From contig NZ_CP125655.1 in NCBI RefSeq assembly GCF_030053835.1, positions 620,001-684,000 on the forward strand: 64,000 nt of DNA, given 5' to 3'. This stretch comes from Cellulomonas sp. ES6 (GTDB lineage: Bacteria; Actinomycetota; Actinomycetes; Actinomycetales; Cellulomonadaceae). How positions within the stretch are numbered: position 1 is the stretch's first letter; each line of letters starts with the position of its first letter. The position numbers were made by a program, and so were the translations under genes. The notes under the pieces are model-generated. The model was not told where the DNA came from. It was given only the letters and a program-made list of their open reading frames with translations, and ran no database searches. Positions 54,964 through 63,248 of this stretch are shown piece by piece.

Positions 54964-55725
54964 TCAGTGCGTGGTCCAGCCGCCGTCGATCACCAGCTCC
55001 GCGCCGGTCACGAACTTCGACTCGTCGCTGGCCAGGTACAGGTAGCCGTACGCGATGTCCATCGGCTCCCCGGCGTGGGGCGGCAGCGGCGTGCGGCCCT
55101 GGTCGAACGCCGCCATGGCCTCCAGCGACTCGATCCCGGCCGCCCGGGCCATCCCGGTGAACACCGCGCCCGGGTGCACCGAGTTCACGCGGATGCCGTC
55201 GCCGGCGAACCACTGCGCCGCGTGCTTCGTCATCGACCGCACCGCGCCCTTCGACGCGCTGTACGCCGCGCCGTGCCCGTCCGCCTCGCCGCCGATCAGC
55301 CCCGCGATCGACGAGCAGTTCACGATGGACCCGCCGCCGCGCGCCTGCATCTGCGGGATCACCGCCTTCATGCCGAGCCAGACGCCCATGGCGTTGACCG
55401 ACAGGATCCGGTCCCAGTCCTCGCGCTCGGTCTCGAGCACGCCCTTGGCGAGGAACACGCCCGCGTTGTTGACCAGCACGTCCACGCCGCCGTACGCGCG
55501 GACGGCCGTGTCCACGACGTGCGCCCACTGATCCGCCCGCACGACGTCGAGCGGTACCGCCGTCAGGTCGCCCGCGAGCCGGCCCACCTGCGCCTCCAGC
55601 ACGTCCGCGACGACGTCGGCGGCCACCACCCGCGCCCCCTCCCGGGCGAACAGCTCCGCCGCGGCCAGCCCCATGCCGCTCGCCGCTCCCGTGATGACGG
55701 CGACCTTCCCGCTCAACCGGTCCAT
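54964..55725 (-). CDS. Short-chain dehydrogenase/reductase
   Basis: 253 residues, classical SDR. Cofactor motif TGAASGMGLAA, DVLVNNAGVF, catalytic Ser in NCSSIAGL, YSASKGA (Tyr and Lys of YxxxK), GIRVNSVHPGAVFT. Resembles 3-alpha/20-beta-hydroxysteroid and 3-oxoacyl reductases. Asp after the second strand (AADVV) suggests NAD preference. Substrate unknown. Divergent from a stress protein gene. Confidence 0.9.
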   Translation of the reverse strand: MDRLSGKVAVITGAASGMGLAAAELFAREGARVVAADVVADVLEAQVGRLAGDLTAVPLDVVRADQWAHVVDTAVRAYGGVDVLVNNAGVFLAKGVLETEREDWDRILSVNAMGVWLGMKAVIPQMQARGGGSIVNCSSIAGLIGGEADGHGAAYSASKGAVRSMTKHAAQWFAGDGIRVNSVHPGAVFTGMARAAGIESLEAMAAFDQGRTPLPPHAGEPMDIAYGYLYLASDESKFVTGAELVIDGGWTTH

Positions 55726-55882
55726 CGTGGTCCTCTCCCTCCCGCGAGCGCCGCACCGTGCGGCACGGGGCCGCGGCCCCGTGCTCGCACCGTGGCAGGG
55801 ACGGGTGGGCGACCGGCACGGGCGGACGTCACGAGACCGCGGGTCCGACGTCCCGGCACCGGGCCCATCGGCTCGGGGCGAC

Positions 55883-55926
55883 GTGCCGACCGGCCCCTGA
55901 CCGGGCGCACCCCGCCGCCGTAGCGT
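55883..55926 (+). promoter_or_regulatory. DevR-like box and -10 of a stress-protein gene
   Basis: GTGCCGACCGGCCCCT (55883-55898; 13 of 16 positions shared with the 43045-43060 box), 22 bp, TAGCGT (55921-55926). Confidence 0.65.
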
Positions 55927-55953
55927 GGGAGCACGCGGGCAGGAGGCGCTGCG

Positions 55954-56751
55954 ATGGGTCACGAGGTCGTCGTCGGCGTGGAGGGGACGCTCTCCAGCAG
56001 GCGTGCCGTGCACTGGGCCGCCGAGGCGGCGTGGGCGCGCCGCACGGAGCTGCTGCTGGTGCACGCCGTCGGCAAGCCGGCACCCGGGCAGGAGGCCGCC
56101 TGGTCGCAGGCCGTGGACGGCGGGGTCCACGAGATGCTCCGCCGCGAGGCCGACCGGGTGCGCCGCGCCGAGCCGGGCCTGACCGTCCGGGCCGAGGTGG
56201 ACCTCGACACACCCGCCCGGGCGCTCACGCAGCGTTCGCGCACCGCGCAGCTGGTGGTCGTGGGCACCCGCCGCACCACCGCCGCGCAGCGCGTGTTCTC
56301 CGGCTCGCTGTCCTACCAGGTCGCCGCCGGGGCCTCCTGCTCGGTCGCCGTGGTCCCGCCGCTGACGGGGCACGCCGAGAACCGCGTCGTCGTCGGCCTC
56401 GACCACTCGCCCGACGCCCAGGCCGCCGTCCGCGCCGGTGCCCGCGAGGCCGACCGCGTCGGTGCCCGCCTGGAGCTGCTGCACGCCTGGCAGCCGCCCG
56501 GCGAGGCCGGGGACCGGGCGCTGGTCGACGGTGCGGCGGACGACCTCGCCGACGACTTCCCGGGGCTCGCCGTGGACCGGCGGCTCGTGCAGTCCCACCC
56601 CGCGATCGCGCTGCTCACGGCCGCCGCCGGCGCGCGGCTGCTGGTCGTCGGCAGCCGCGGGACGGACGGCGTCCCGCGGATCCCGCTGGGCGCCACCAGC
56701 CACGCGCTGGTCCTGCACGCCCCCTGCCCGGTGCTCGTGGTCCGCACCTGA
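55954..56751 (+). CDS. Tandem universal stress protein, shortened second domain
   Basis: 265 residues. Starts [19 protein letters not shown]; domain one GTRRTTAAQRVFSGS; domain two GSRGTDGVPRIPLGATSH. It is 10-17 residues shorter than its four paralogues because the segment after HAWQPPGEAGD is trimmed. Monocistronic. Confidence 0.92.
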   Translation: MGHEVVVGVEGTLSSRRAVHWAAEAAWARRTELLLVHAVGKPAPGQEAAWSQAVDGGVHEMLRREADRVRRAEPGLTVRAEVDLDTPARALTQRSRTAQLVVVGTRRTTAAQRVFSGSLSYQVAAGASCSVAVVPPLTGHAENRVVVGLDHSPDAQAAVRAGAREADRVGARLELLHAWQPPGEAGDRALVDGAADDLADDFPGLAVDRRLVQSHPAIALLTAAAGARLLVVGSRGTDGVPRIPLGATSHALVLHAPCPVLVVRT

Positions 56752-56787
56752 CCCGGCGCGGTCGAGCTGCCGGTCGCGACCTGCCGG

Positions 56788-57195
56788 TCACGCGCGGTGC
56801 GCGCCCCAGCCGTGCCAGCGCTCGACCTCCACCACCGCGTCCCACCGGGGGCTCTCGCGGTCCGGGTACGGGTGCCCGGTGTAGTGCCGCGACAGCCGGT
56901 CGATGCCCGAGCGGTCGACGTCCTCCGTCAGCTCCACGACCCGCCCCACCAGGGTGACGTGCGTGTACCAGTCGTCGCCGTCGAGCACGGTCAGCGTCAC
57001 GCGGGGGTCGCGACGCAGGTGCCGCAGCCGCACCCGGGAGCCGTCCAGGTTGAGCAGCACCCGGCCGTCCTCCCGCCAGAGGTACCAGGTGGCGGCGGAC
57101 ACGGGCGTGCCGTCGGACCGGAGCGTCGCCATCACGGCGGGGTTCGGGCGCCGCAGCATGGCGACGGCGTCGGGGGGCAGGGGCGGACGGGCCAC
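56788..57195 (-). CDS. PPOX-class flavin or F420-dependent oxidoreductase
   Basis: 135 residues, split-barrel fold: AMLRRPNPAVMATLRSDGTPVSAATWYLWREDGRVLLNLDGSRVRLRHLRRDPRVTLTVLDGDDWYTHVTLVGRVVEL. The pattern matches the TIGR03618/F420-binding subgroup. GTG 57195 is preferred to GTG 57204 because GGAGGAGG then has correct spacing. Convergent with the stress protein gene. Cofactor is inferred. Confidence 0.82.
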   Translation of the reverse strand: MARPPLPPDAVAMLRRPNPAVMATLRSDGTPVSAATWYLWREDGRVLLNLDGSRVRLRHLRRDPRVTLTVLDGDDWYTHVTLVGRVVELTEDVDRSGIDRLSRHYTGHPYPDRESPRWDAVVEVERWHGWGAHRA

Positions 57196-57259
57196 GACGG
57201 GCACCTCCTCCGGGGTGAGGGGACGCGCACCAGTCTGCCGGGCGGCGCGCCGCCCCGCC

Positions 57260-57529
57260 TCACCAGCCCGAGACGCGCCGCAGCCCGGTCGCCGGGGTGA
57301 GCTGGACGAGAGCGGTGCCGCCCGCGTCCTCGACCTCGAGGCTCACGGCCGCCGCCCGGCCCTGCTGGTGGCGCGCCACCCACTCGAGCACCTCGAGCAC
57401 GTCGCCCGCGCCCACGAGCCGCCAGCGCTCCGCCGGCCGGCCCGCCGAGGTGTGCAGGTCCACGACGTACACGGGGTCGTCGACCTGCACCCACGAGTAC
57501 CGCGCACCCGCGTCCCGCACCGCCTGCAT
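57260..57529 (-). CDS. Small protein, paralogue of the 41464 gene
   Basis: 89 residues: DDPVYVVDLHTSAGRPAERWRLVGAGDVLEVLEWVARHQQGRAAAVSLEVEDAGGTALVQLTP aligns with the 81-residue protein encoded at 41464-41709 (PVY-VD, DVLEV, -W, G-AL). Both occur in the stress island. No known domain recognised. Confidence 0.72.
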   Translation of the reverse strand: MQAVRDAGARYSWVQVDDPVYVVDLHTSAGRPAERWRLVGAGDVLEVLEWVARHQQGRAAAVSLEVEDAGGTALVQLTPATGLRRVSGW

Positions 57530-57674
57530 GGTCGTCCCCTCCGGTCGTCCGCGCCTGCGGCCAGTCTCGGCGCGGGCGGTGAACGCCGGACGACGGCGAG
57601 GTGGCCGGGGCGGGGCGGGTGCGCGGACGGCGGGCGGACGCCGGGGCGTCGCGGCGCCCGGCGTGGCCCCGCGC

Positions 57675-58934
57675 TCACACCGCCGACCGCCGCACCATCC
57701 CGGCGAGCCCGGCGCGGGCCGCCTCCTCCCGCTGCCACGTCGCCCCGGTGCCCCGGGCGAGCACCTGCTCCGCGCGCCGCTCGGCGACGGCCCGGTCGCC
57801 GGTCGCCTCGAGGGCCGGCGCGACGTGCGCGAGCAGCGCCGCCACGGCGGACCCCGCCGGCACCGGCAGCCCCGAGAGCGGGTGCAGCAGCTCGCCCGAC
57901 ACCCCGGACCGGCTCGCCCGCCAGGCCGCGAGCCGCAGCAGCCCCGTGTCGACGGCCGGTGCCGGCAGGCCCGCGCGCCACTCCCGGGCGGCGGTGTCGA
58001 CCAGGCCGCGCGCGAGCGCCGCGACCAGCACGGCGTCCTCGACGTCCCGGCACACGTCCGCCACGCGCACCTCGACCGTCGGGTACCGGTGCGACAGCCG
58101 GGCGTCGGCGTAGAGCATGCCGGCGTCGAGCAGCACGCCGGAGTCCAGGTACCGGCGCAGCCGCTCGCGGTACGCCGCCACCGAGCCGTACAGGTCGGCC
58201 GGGCCGGTCGTGGGCCACCGCCACCACACCTGCGTGCGGTAGCCGGCGTACCCGGTGTCCTCGCCGTCCGCGAAGGGCGAGTTGGCCGCGAGCGCCGCCA
58301 CGACGGGCAGCCAGACCCGCACGCGGTCGAGCACGGCGACCCCCTCCCGCGCCGACCGCACCGCGACGTGCACGTGGCAGCCGCACGTCAGCTGCTGGAG
58401 GCACGTCAGCGCGAACCGGTCGCGGATCGCCTCGTACCGGGCGTCGTGCGTCAGCGAGGGCCGGCCCGGCAGCGGGGCGGTCGCGAGCGGCACCGCCAGC
58501 ACCCCCGCCGCCCGGGCGGCGCGCCCGGCGCACGCGCGCAGCAGCCGCAGGTCGTCCTCCACGGCACCGAGCGCCGTGCGCGGGGGCGTGGCGGTCTCGA
58601 CCTGCTCCTGCTGCAGCTCGGAGGTCAGCAGCGGCGCCCCGGCGGCGTCGGCGGCGAGCGCGAGCACCGCCGGCGCCACCGGCACCGCCCGTCCGCTGCC
58701 GGGGTCCACCAGCAGCAGCTCCTCCTCGACGCCCACGGTCCGCACGGCGGCGGACCGGTCGGGGAACCGGTCGACGACGTGGTCCGGCACCCGCTGACCC
58801 GCGCCGGCCGGCAGCCACGCCGGCGGGCCCGCCGGCGCCTCGGGCGGCGCATCCAGGCACGGCTCGGGGACCCGGCCCGGGCCCGGCGGGAACGTCGTCG
58901 CCGACCCGCCGGCCGTGGACGTCGGCAGCTCCAT
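57675..58934 (-). CDS. ybdK: Glutamate-cysteine ligase family 2, YbdK-type carboxylate-amine ligase
   Basis: 419 residues. GVEEELLLVDPGSG at about residue 68, LTSELQQEQVETATPPRT, TCGCHVHVAVRS (metal and substrate region) and LSHRYPTVEVRVADVCRDVEDAV. Ligates glutamate to an amine with ATP; the true substrate of many actinobacterial members is unknown and mycothiol users do not need glutathione. ATG 58934 gives a 60-residue low-complexity N-terminus; a later start is possible. Confidence 0.87.
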   Translation of the reverse strand: MELPTSTAGGSATTFPPGPGRVPEPCLDAPPEAPAGPPAWLPAGAGQRVPDHVVDRFPDRSAAVRTVGVEEELLLVDPGSGRAVPVAPAVLALAADAAGAPLLTSELQQEQVETATPPRTALGAVEDDLRLLRACAGRAARAAGVLAVPLATAPLPGRPSLTHDARYEAIRDRFALTCLQQLTCGCHVHVAVRSAREGVAVLDRVRVWLPVVAALAANSPFADGEDTGYAGYRTQVWWRWPTTGPADLYGSVAAYRERLRRYLDSGVLLDAGMLYADARLSHRYPTVEVRVADVCRDVEDAVLVAALARGLVDTAAREWRAGLPAPAVDTGLLRLAAWRASRSGVSGELLHPLSGLPVPAGSAVAALLAHVAPALEATGDRAVAERRAEQVLARGTGATWQREEAARAGLAGMVRRSAV

Positions 58935-59002
58935 CGCAGGCCCCCTCGCGTGCGTGGGCGGGCGCGCCCCGACCACCGGGGCGCCGCACCGTCCGCCCAG
59001 CG

Positions 59003-61633
59003 TCACACGTCCGCGCCCGACCCGCCATCGACGTCCGGCCCTGGTCCCGCGCCCTCCTCGGTCCCGTCCTGGAGGGCCAGGTGGGCCACCAGCAGGGCGA
59101 TGTCGTCGTCGGGGGCGTCGCCGGCCGTGCCGCGGCTGAGCACCGCGTCGGCCAGCCACGCGGCGTCGAGCACGGCGTGCTCCCCGGCCCGCCGGCGGGC
59201 CTCGGGCACCAGCCGTGCGACCAGCTCCGCCAGGCGGTCCAGGCCGTCCTGCAGGTGCTCGCCGCGCCGCTCCACCAGGCCGTCCGTGAACAGCAGGACC
59301 GTCGAGCCGCGCGGCACGGGCACCTGCGCGTCGGTGCGGCCGCCGCCCGCGGTGACCCCGAGCACCAGCTCCGGCTCGGTGCGCAGCTCGCGCACGGTGC
59401 CGTCCGGGGTGACGAGCAGCGGTGGCAGGTGCCCCGCGTTCGTCCAGCGCAGCGTGGTCCGCCCCGCCGCCCGGTCCTCGGCGCCCTGCTCGAGGCGCAG
59501 GACGACGGCGGACGCCATCGCCTCCACCCGCAGCCGCTCCATCGTCGTGTCGAGGGCGGTGAGCATCTGCGCGGGCGTGCCGCCGCTCGTCGCCCCGATG
59601 CCGCGCAGCAGCGTGCGGACCTGGCTCATCGCCGCCGCCGCGTGGCGGTCGTGGCCCATGACGTCGCCGATCACCAGCACCGTCGCGCCGTCCGGCTGGA
59701 CGAACGCGTCGTACCAGTCGCCGCCGACCTGCGCCGCGCTCGCGGCGGGGACGTAGCGGACCGCGAGGTCGAGGTCCGGCGGCTGCGCCGGCGCGGTCAG
59801 GAGCGCGCGCTGCAGCGTCTCGGCCATCCGCCGCTGGCCCTGGTAGAGCTGCGCGTTGTCGAGCGCGACCCCCGCGCGGTCCGCCACCTGCACCAGGAGT
59901 GCGACGTCCTCGTCCGCGAGGTCCGGCTGGTCGTCGTCGAGGAACAGGGTGATGGCGCCGACGGTGCGCCCACGGGCGCGCATCGGCACCGCGTACGCGG
60001 CACGCGGGGCCAGGCCGAGCAGCACGTCGCGCGCCTCGCCGCTCAGGAGCACGGAGATCCGCTCCGTCGCGTCCGGCACCACCACCAGCTCGCCGCTGCG
60101 CAGCGCCCGGTGCAGGTAGGACCCGGGCGCGAGCGCTCCGAGGCGCAGCCGGGCGTAGCGCGCGACGGCGGGGCGCAGGTGCGGCTCGGCGTGCCAGCCC
60201 GCGATGTCGCGCAGCCGGTGCTCCTCGTCCCAGAGCGTCACCAGGCACCAGGAGCCGAACTCGCGGACGAGGTGCCGCGCGAGCCGGCCGACGGCGTAGT
60301 CCGTGTCGAGCGTCGAGCTGAGGTCGTCGCTCACGGTGGCCAGGACGGCGAGCCGGTGGGTCGCCGCGTCCGCCGCGGTGCGGGCCAGCAGGCGCTGCTC
60401 CTCGGCGCGCCGCCGGCCGGTGACGTCGTGGAAGTACACCGACAGGCCGTCCGGCCCGGGAAACGCCCGCACCTCGTACCAGGCGTCGAGCGGGGGCGGG
60501 TAGTACGCCTCGAACGACCGCGGCTCCCCCGCCGCGACCGCGCCGCGGTAGTGCTCCTCGAACGCCGAGCCCGGGGCGGACGGGAAGACGTCCCAGACCA
60601 CCTCGCCGAGCAGCTCGCCGCGACCGCGGCCCAGGAGCCGCTCCGCCTCGGCGTTCACGTACGCGAACCGCCACGCGCCGTCCAGCAGGAAGAACGCCGT
60701 GGACATCGTCTCGAGCACGCGCGCGATCCGGGCGTCCGCGTCACGCTCGGCGGTCGTGTCGTACGCCGCGCCCAGCACCCGCTCCGCCGCGCCGTCCGGT
60801 CCGGCGAGCGCCAGGCCCTGCGCCTTCACCCAGCGGACCGCCCCGTCCGGGTGCACCACCCGGTACTCGGCGGTGTAGCGGGCGACGCCGTCCACCGCCT
60901 CCCGGAGCGCCGCGTGCACCCGCGGCCGGTCGTCCGGGTGCACGCACGCGGTGAACGCCTCGATCGTCCCGCCGAACGTGCCCGGCTCCAGGCCGAACAG
61001 CAGGTGGAGCTGGTCGTCCCACACGAGCGCGCCCGTGCGCAGGTCCCAGTCGAAGCTCCCCACCCCGCCCGCCGTGACGGCGAGGTGCCAGCGCACGCGG
61101 TCCGCCTCGTAGTCGACGGCCAGCGCGGACAGCTCGAGCTCCGCGACCGCCGACGCGGCCAGGTCCACCAGCGCCGCGACCTCGTCGGGGGTCCACGACC
61201 GGACACGGGAGTCGTGGACACCGAGCGCGCCGACGACGCGGCCCCCCGACGTCACCAGGGGGACGCCCAGGTACGCGCACCACAGGCCCGCCTCGACCTC
61301 GGCGAGCCCGCGCAGCCGGACGTCGTCGCGGGCGTCGGCCACCACCAGCGGCCCGCCCAGCCGCGCGACCACCTCGGCCAGCGCCTCGGGCGCGGCGGGC
61401 GACGTGCCGTCCGTGGCGGCCGTGCCGTCGGACGGCGCCGGGACCTCGTCGAGCAGCGTGGCGCGGGCGGACGGCGCGGAGAGCAGCCGGGCGGCCAGCC
61501 GTTCCAGGCGCGCGAGGAACAGGTCCCGGGACGCCTCGGGCCCGGCGTGCGGACCGGCAGGCGTGCTCGCGTCGGCGTCCTGCCCCCGCGGCGGCAGCGG
61601 CCGTGGCGGATGCTCGGGCACGGGTCCCTCCAT
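59003..61633 (-). CDS. GAF-PAS-PAS-GAF-SpoIIE serine phosphatase
   Basis: 876 residues. GAF about 30-175 (GVPLVTSGGRVVGALGVHD), PAS about 180-300 (GVGSFDWDLRTGALVWDDQLHLLFG), PAS about 305-420 (MSTAFFLLDGAWRFAYVNAEAERLLG), GAF about 440-620, PP2C/SpoIIE about 650-850 (AAQVGGDWYDAF, VIGDVMGHDRHAAAAMSQ, LFTDGLVERR, PDDDIALLV metal aspartates). Likely dephosphorylates an anti-sigma-factor antagonist in a stress cascade. No partner STAS or kinase gene is in the window. Confidence 0.92.
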   Translation of the reverse strand: MEGPVPEHPPRPLPPRGQDADASTPAGPHAGPEASRDLFLARLERLAARLLSAPSARATLLDEVPAPSDGTAATDGTSPAAPEALAEVVARLGGPLVVADARDDVRLRGLAEVEAGLWCAYLGVPLVTSGGRVVGALGVHDSRVRSWTPDEVAALVDLAASAVAELELSALAVDYEADRVRWHLAVTAGGVGSFDWDLRTGALVWDDQLHLLFGLEPGTFGGTIEAFTACVHPDDRPRVHAALREAVDGVARYTAEYRVVHPDGAVRWVKAQGLALAGPDGAAERVLGAAYDTTAERDADARIARVLETMSTAFFLLDGAWRFAYVNAEAERLLGRGRGELLGEVVWDVFPSAPGSAFEEHYRGAVAAGEPRSFEAYYPPPLDAWYEVRAFPGPDGLSVYFHDVTGRRRAEEQRLLARTAADAATHRLAVLATVSDDLSSTLDTDYAVGRLARHLVREFGSWCLVTLWDEEHRLRDIAGWHAEPHLRPAVARYARLRLGALAPGSYLHRALRSGELVVVPDATERISVLLSGEARDVLLGLAPRAAYAVPMRARGRTVGAITLFLDDDQPDLADEDVALLVQVADRAGVALDNAQLYQGQRRMAETLQRALLTAPAQPPDLDLAVRYVPAASAAQVGGDWYDAFVQPDGATVLVIGDVMGHDRHAAAAMSQVRTLLRGIGATSGGTPAQMLTALDTTMERLRVEAMASAVVLRLEQGAEDRAAGRTTLRWTNAGHLPPLLVTPDGTVRELRTEPELVLGVTAGGGRTDAQVPVPRGSTVLLFTDGLVERRGEHLQDGLDRLAELVARLVPEARRRAGEHAVLDAAWLADAVLSRGTAGDAPDDDIALLVAHLALQDGTEEGAGPGPDVDGGSGADV

Positions 61634-61784
61634 CCGGTCGCGTCCTCGCCCAGCATAGGCGAGACGGTCCTGCGTGCCGCGGCGAGCCGGCCCCGCTCAC
61701 GACTCACGCGAGGCGCTGACCTGCACGGAGCCGTCCGCGAGTACCCTGACGGCGCCCCCACTCGGCCGACCACCGGAGCCCCGC

Positions 61785-62996
61785 ATGACCGACCACGAGG
61801 ACCCCGCACCGGTCTCGACGGACTCCGCCGCGGCACCCCCCGCCACGGCGGCCACAGCGGCCACGGCGGTCCCGGCGGACCCCCGCCGGCCGCCGCGGTG
61901 GCTGCCGCGCGCGCTGGTCATGGCGGTCGCCGCCGTGTTCGCCGGCATCCTCGTCTGGCGCGCCGCCTCGATGCTCGGCAACGTCTTCACGATCCTGGTG
62001 ATCTCCTGGTTCCTCGCCCTGGCGATGGAGCCGATGATCCTGTGGCTCGGCCGGCGCGGCGTGAAGCGCCCGCTCGCCACCGGCATCACGATGCTCGGCT
62101 CCCTGGTGGTAGGGATCGGCGTGCTCGCGCTGCTGGGCGGCCTGTTCGTCAACCAGCTCGTCGCGCTCGTCCAGTCCATCCCCGGCTACTACGCCGACCT
62201 GCGCGGGTTCCTCGACGACCGGTTCGAGGTCACGCTGCCGCGCACCGACGAGCTGCTCACCAACGCCGGCGACTACGTGGACGACATCGCCCCGGGCGTC
62301 ATCGGCGTCGGCACGTCCATCGCCGGCGGCCTGTTCACCGCCACCGCCGTGCTGCTCGTCGTGTACTACATGGCCAGCGCCGGCCCCCGGTTCCGCGCGT
62401 CCGTGTGCCGCTACCTGGCGCCCGACCGGCAGCGCGAGGTGCTGCGGCTCTGGGAGGTCTCGCAGGACAAGGTCGCCGGCTTCATCACCTCGCGGATCGC
62501 CCTCGCGGCCATCTCGACCGCCGCGACCTGGGTGTTCCTCGCCGTGCTCGGCATCCCGTACGCGCTGCCCCTGGCGACGTTCACCGGGCTCGTCTCGCAG
62601 TTCGTCCCGACGGTCGGCACGTACATCGGCGGCGCCCTGCCGGTGCTCGTGGCGCTGTCGGTGTCCCCGCTGCGGTCGCTCGCCGTGCTGGCGTTCATCA
62701 TCGCCTACCAGCAGGTCGAGAACCTGTTCCTCACCCCGAAGGTCTCGCAGCGCTCGCTCGCGCTGAACCCCGCCGTGGCGTTCCTGTCGGTGATCGCGTT
62801 CGGGGCGGTCTTCGGGCCGCTCGGGGCGTTCCTGTCGCTGCCGGTGGTCGCGACCGTGCAGGCCGTCGCCTCGACGTACGTGCGTCGGCACGAGCTCGTG
62901 GACTCCGCGCTGCTCCAGGACGAGCAGCCCGGCCGCACCCGGGCCCCGGAGGCGGAGCTGCGGCCCCCGGTCGCGCCGCCCTCCGACCCGGCCTAG
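61785..62996 (+). CDS. AI-2E family transporter (PerM/TqsA family)
   Basis: 403 residues. Thr/Ala-rich cytoplasmic N-terminus, then about eight helices: VFTILVISWFLALAMEPMILWL, GITMLGSLVVGIGVLALLGGLF, SRIALAAISTAATWVFLAVLGIPYALPLATFTGLVSQFVPTVGTYIGGALPVLVAL and QQVENLFLTPKVSQRSLALNPAVAFLSV. May export a small molecule or act as a Na/H antiporter; AI-2 is not proven for most members. ATG 61785 with GGAG upstream and TACCCT (61742-61747) as possible -10. Confidence 0.9.
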   Translation: MTDHEDPAPVSTDSAAAPPATAATAATAVPADPRRPPRWLPRALVMAVAAVFAGILVWRAASMLGNVFTILVISWFLALAMEPMILWLGRRGVKRPLATGITMLGSLVVGIGVLALLGGLFVNQLVALVQSIPGYYADLRGFLDDRFEVTLPRTDELLTNAGDYVDDIAPGVIGVGTSIAGGLFTATAVLLVVYYMASAGPRFRASVCRYLAPDRQREVLRLWEVSQDKVAGFITSRIALAAISTAATWVFLAVLGIPYALPLATFTGLVSQFVPTVGTYIGGALPVLVALSVSPLRSLAVLAFIIAYQQVENLFLTPKVSQRSLALNPAVAFLSVIAFGAVFGPLGAFLSLPVVATVQAVASTYVRRHELVDSALLQDEQPGRTRAPEAELRPPVAPPSDPA

Positions 62997-62999
62997 CGT
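62994..62999 (+). promoter_or_regulatory. -10 element containing the AI-2E gene stop codon
   Basis: TAGCGT begins with the TAG stop of the transporter gene. Predicted +1 is 63006, exactly the next ATG, giving a leaderless message. Confidence 0.5.
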
Positions 63000-63005
63000 C
63001 GAGGC

Positions 63006-63197
63006 ATGACCGACGGCACCGACGACTGGATCCCCGACTCCCCCGCCGACGACCCGGACGCGGTCGACGGCCCCGACGCCCCCGACCTCGGCGGGGTGGA
63101 CCGCGGCGACGACGTCGCGCAGGACCTCCAGGAGAACCTCGAGGACGGCGCGCTCGGCCGCAGCCCGGTCCCGGACCCGGTCGAGCCCCCGGACTGA
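63006..63197 (+). CDS. Small acidic protein, unknown function
   Basis: 63 residues, about one third Asp/Glu, no hydrophobic core; the most ordered part is GDDVAQDLQENLEDGALGR. Coding is supported by the exact placement of its ATG at the predicted start of a leaderless transcript and by GC3. Possibly intrinsically disordered. No family recognised. Confidence 0.6.
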   Translation: MTDGTDDWIPDSPADDPDAVDGPDAPDLGGVDRGDDVAQDLQENLEDGALGRSPVPDPVEPPD

Positions 63198-63248
63198 CGG
63201 GCTGACGGGGCCGGGCCCCCTCGGGCGCGACCCGACGCCCCCAGGCCG

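Noticed and set aside
56903..63205. Plus-strand open frame of 2100 codons
   Set aside because: Antisense to PPOX, ybdK and the phosphatase genes and out of frame with the AI-2E gene; composition is an artefact of GC3 bias.
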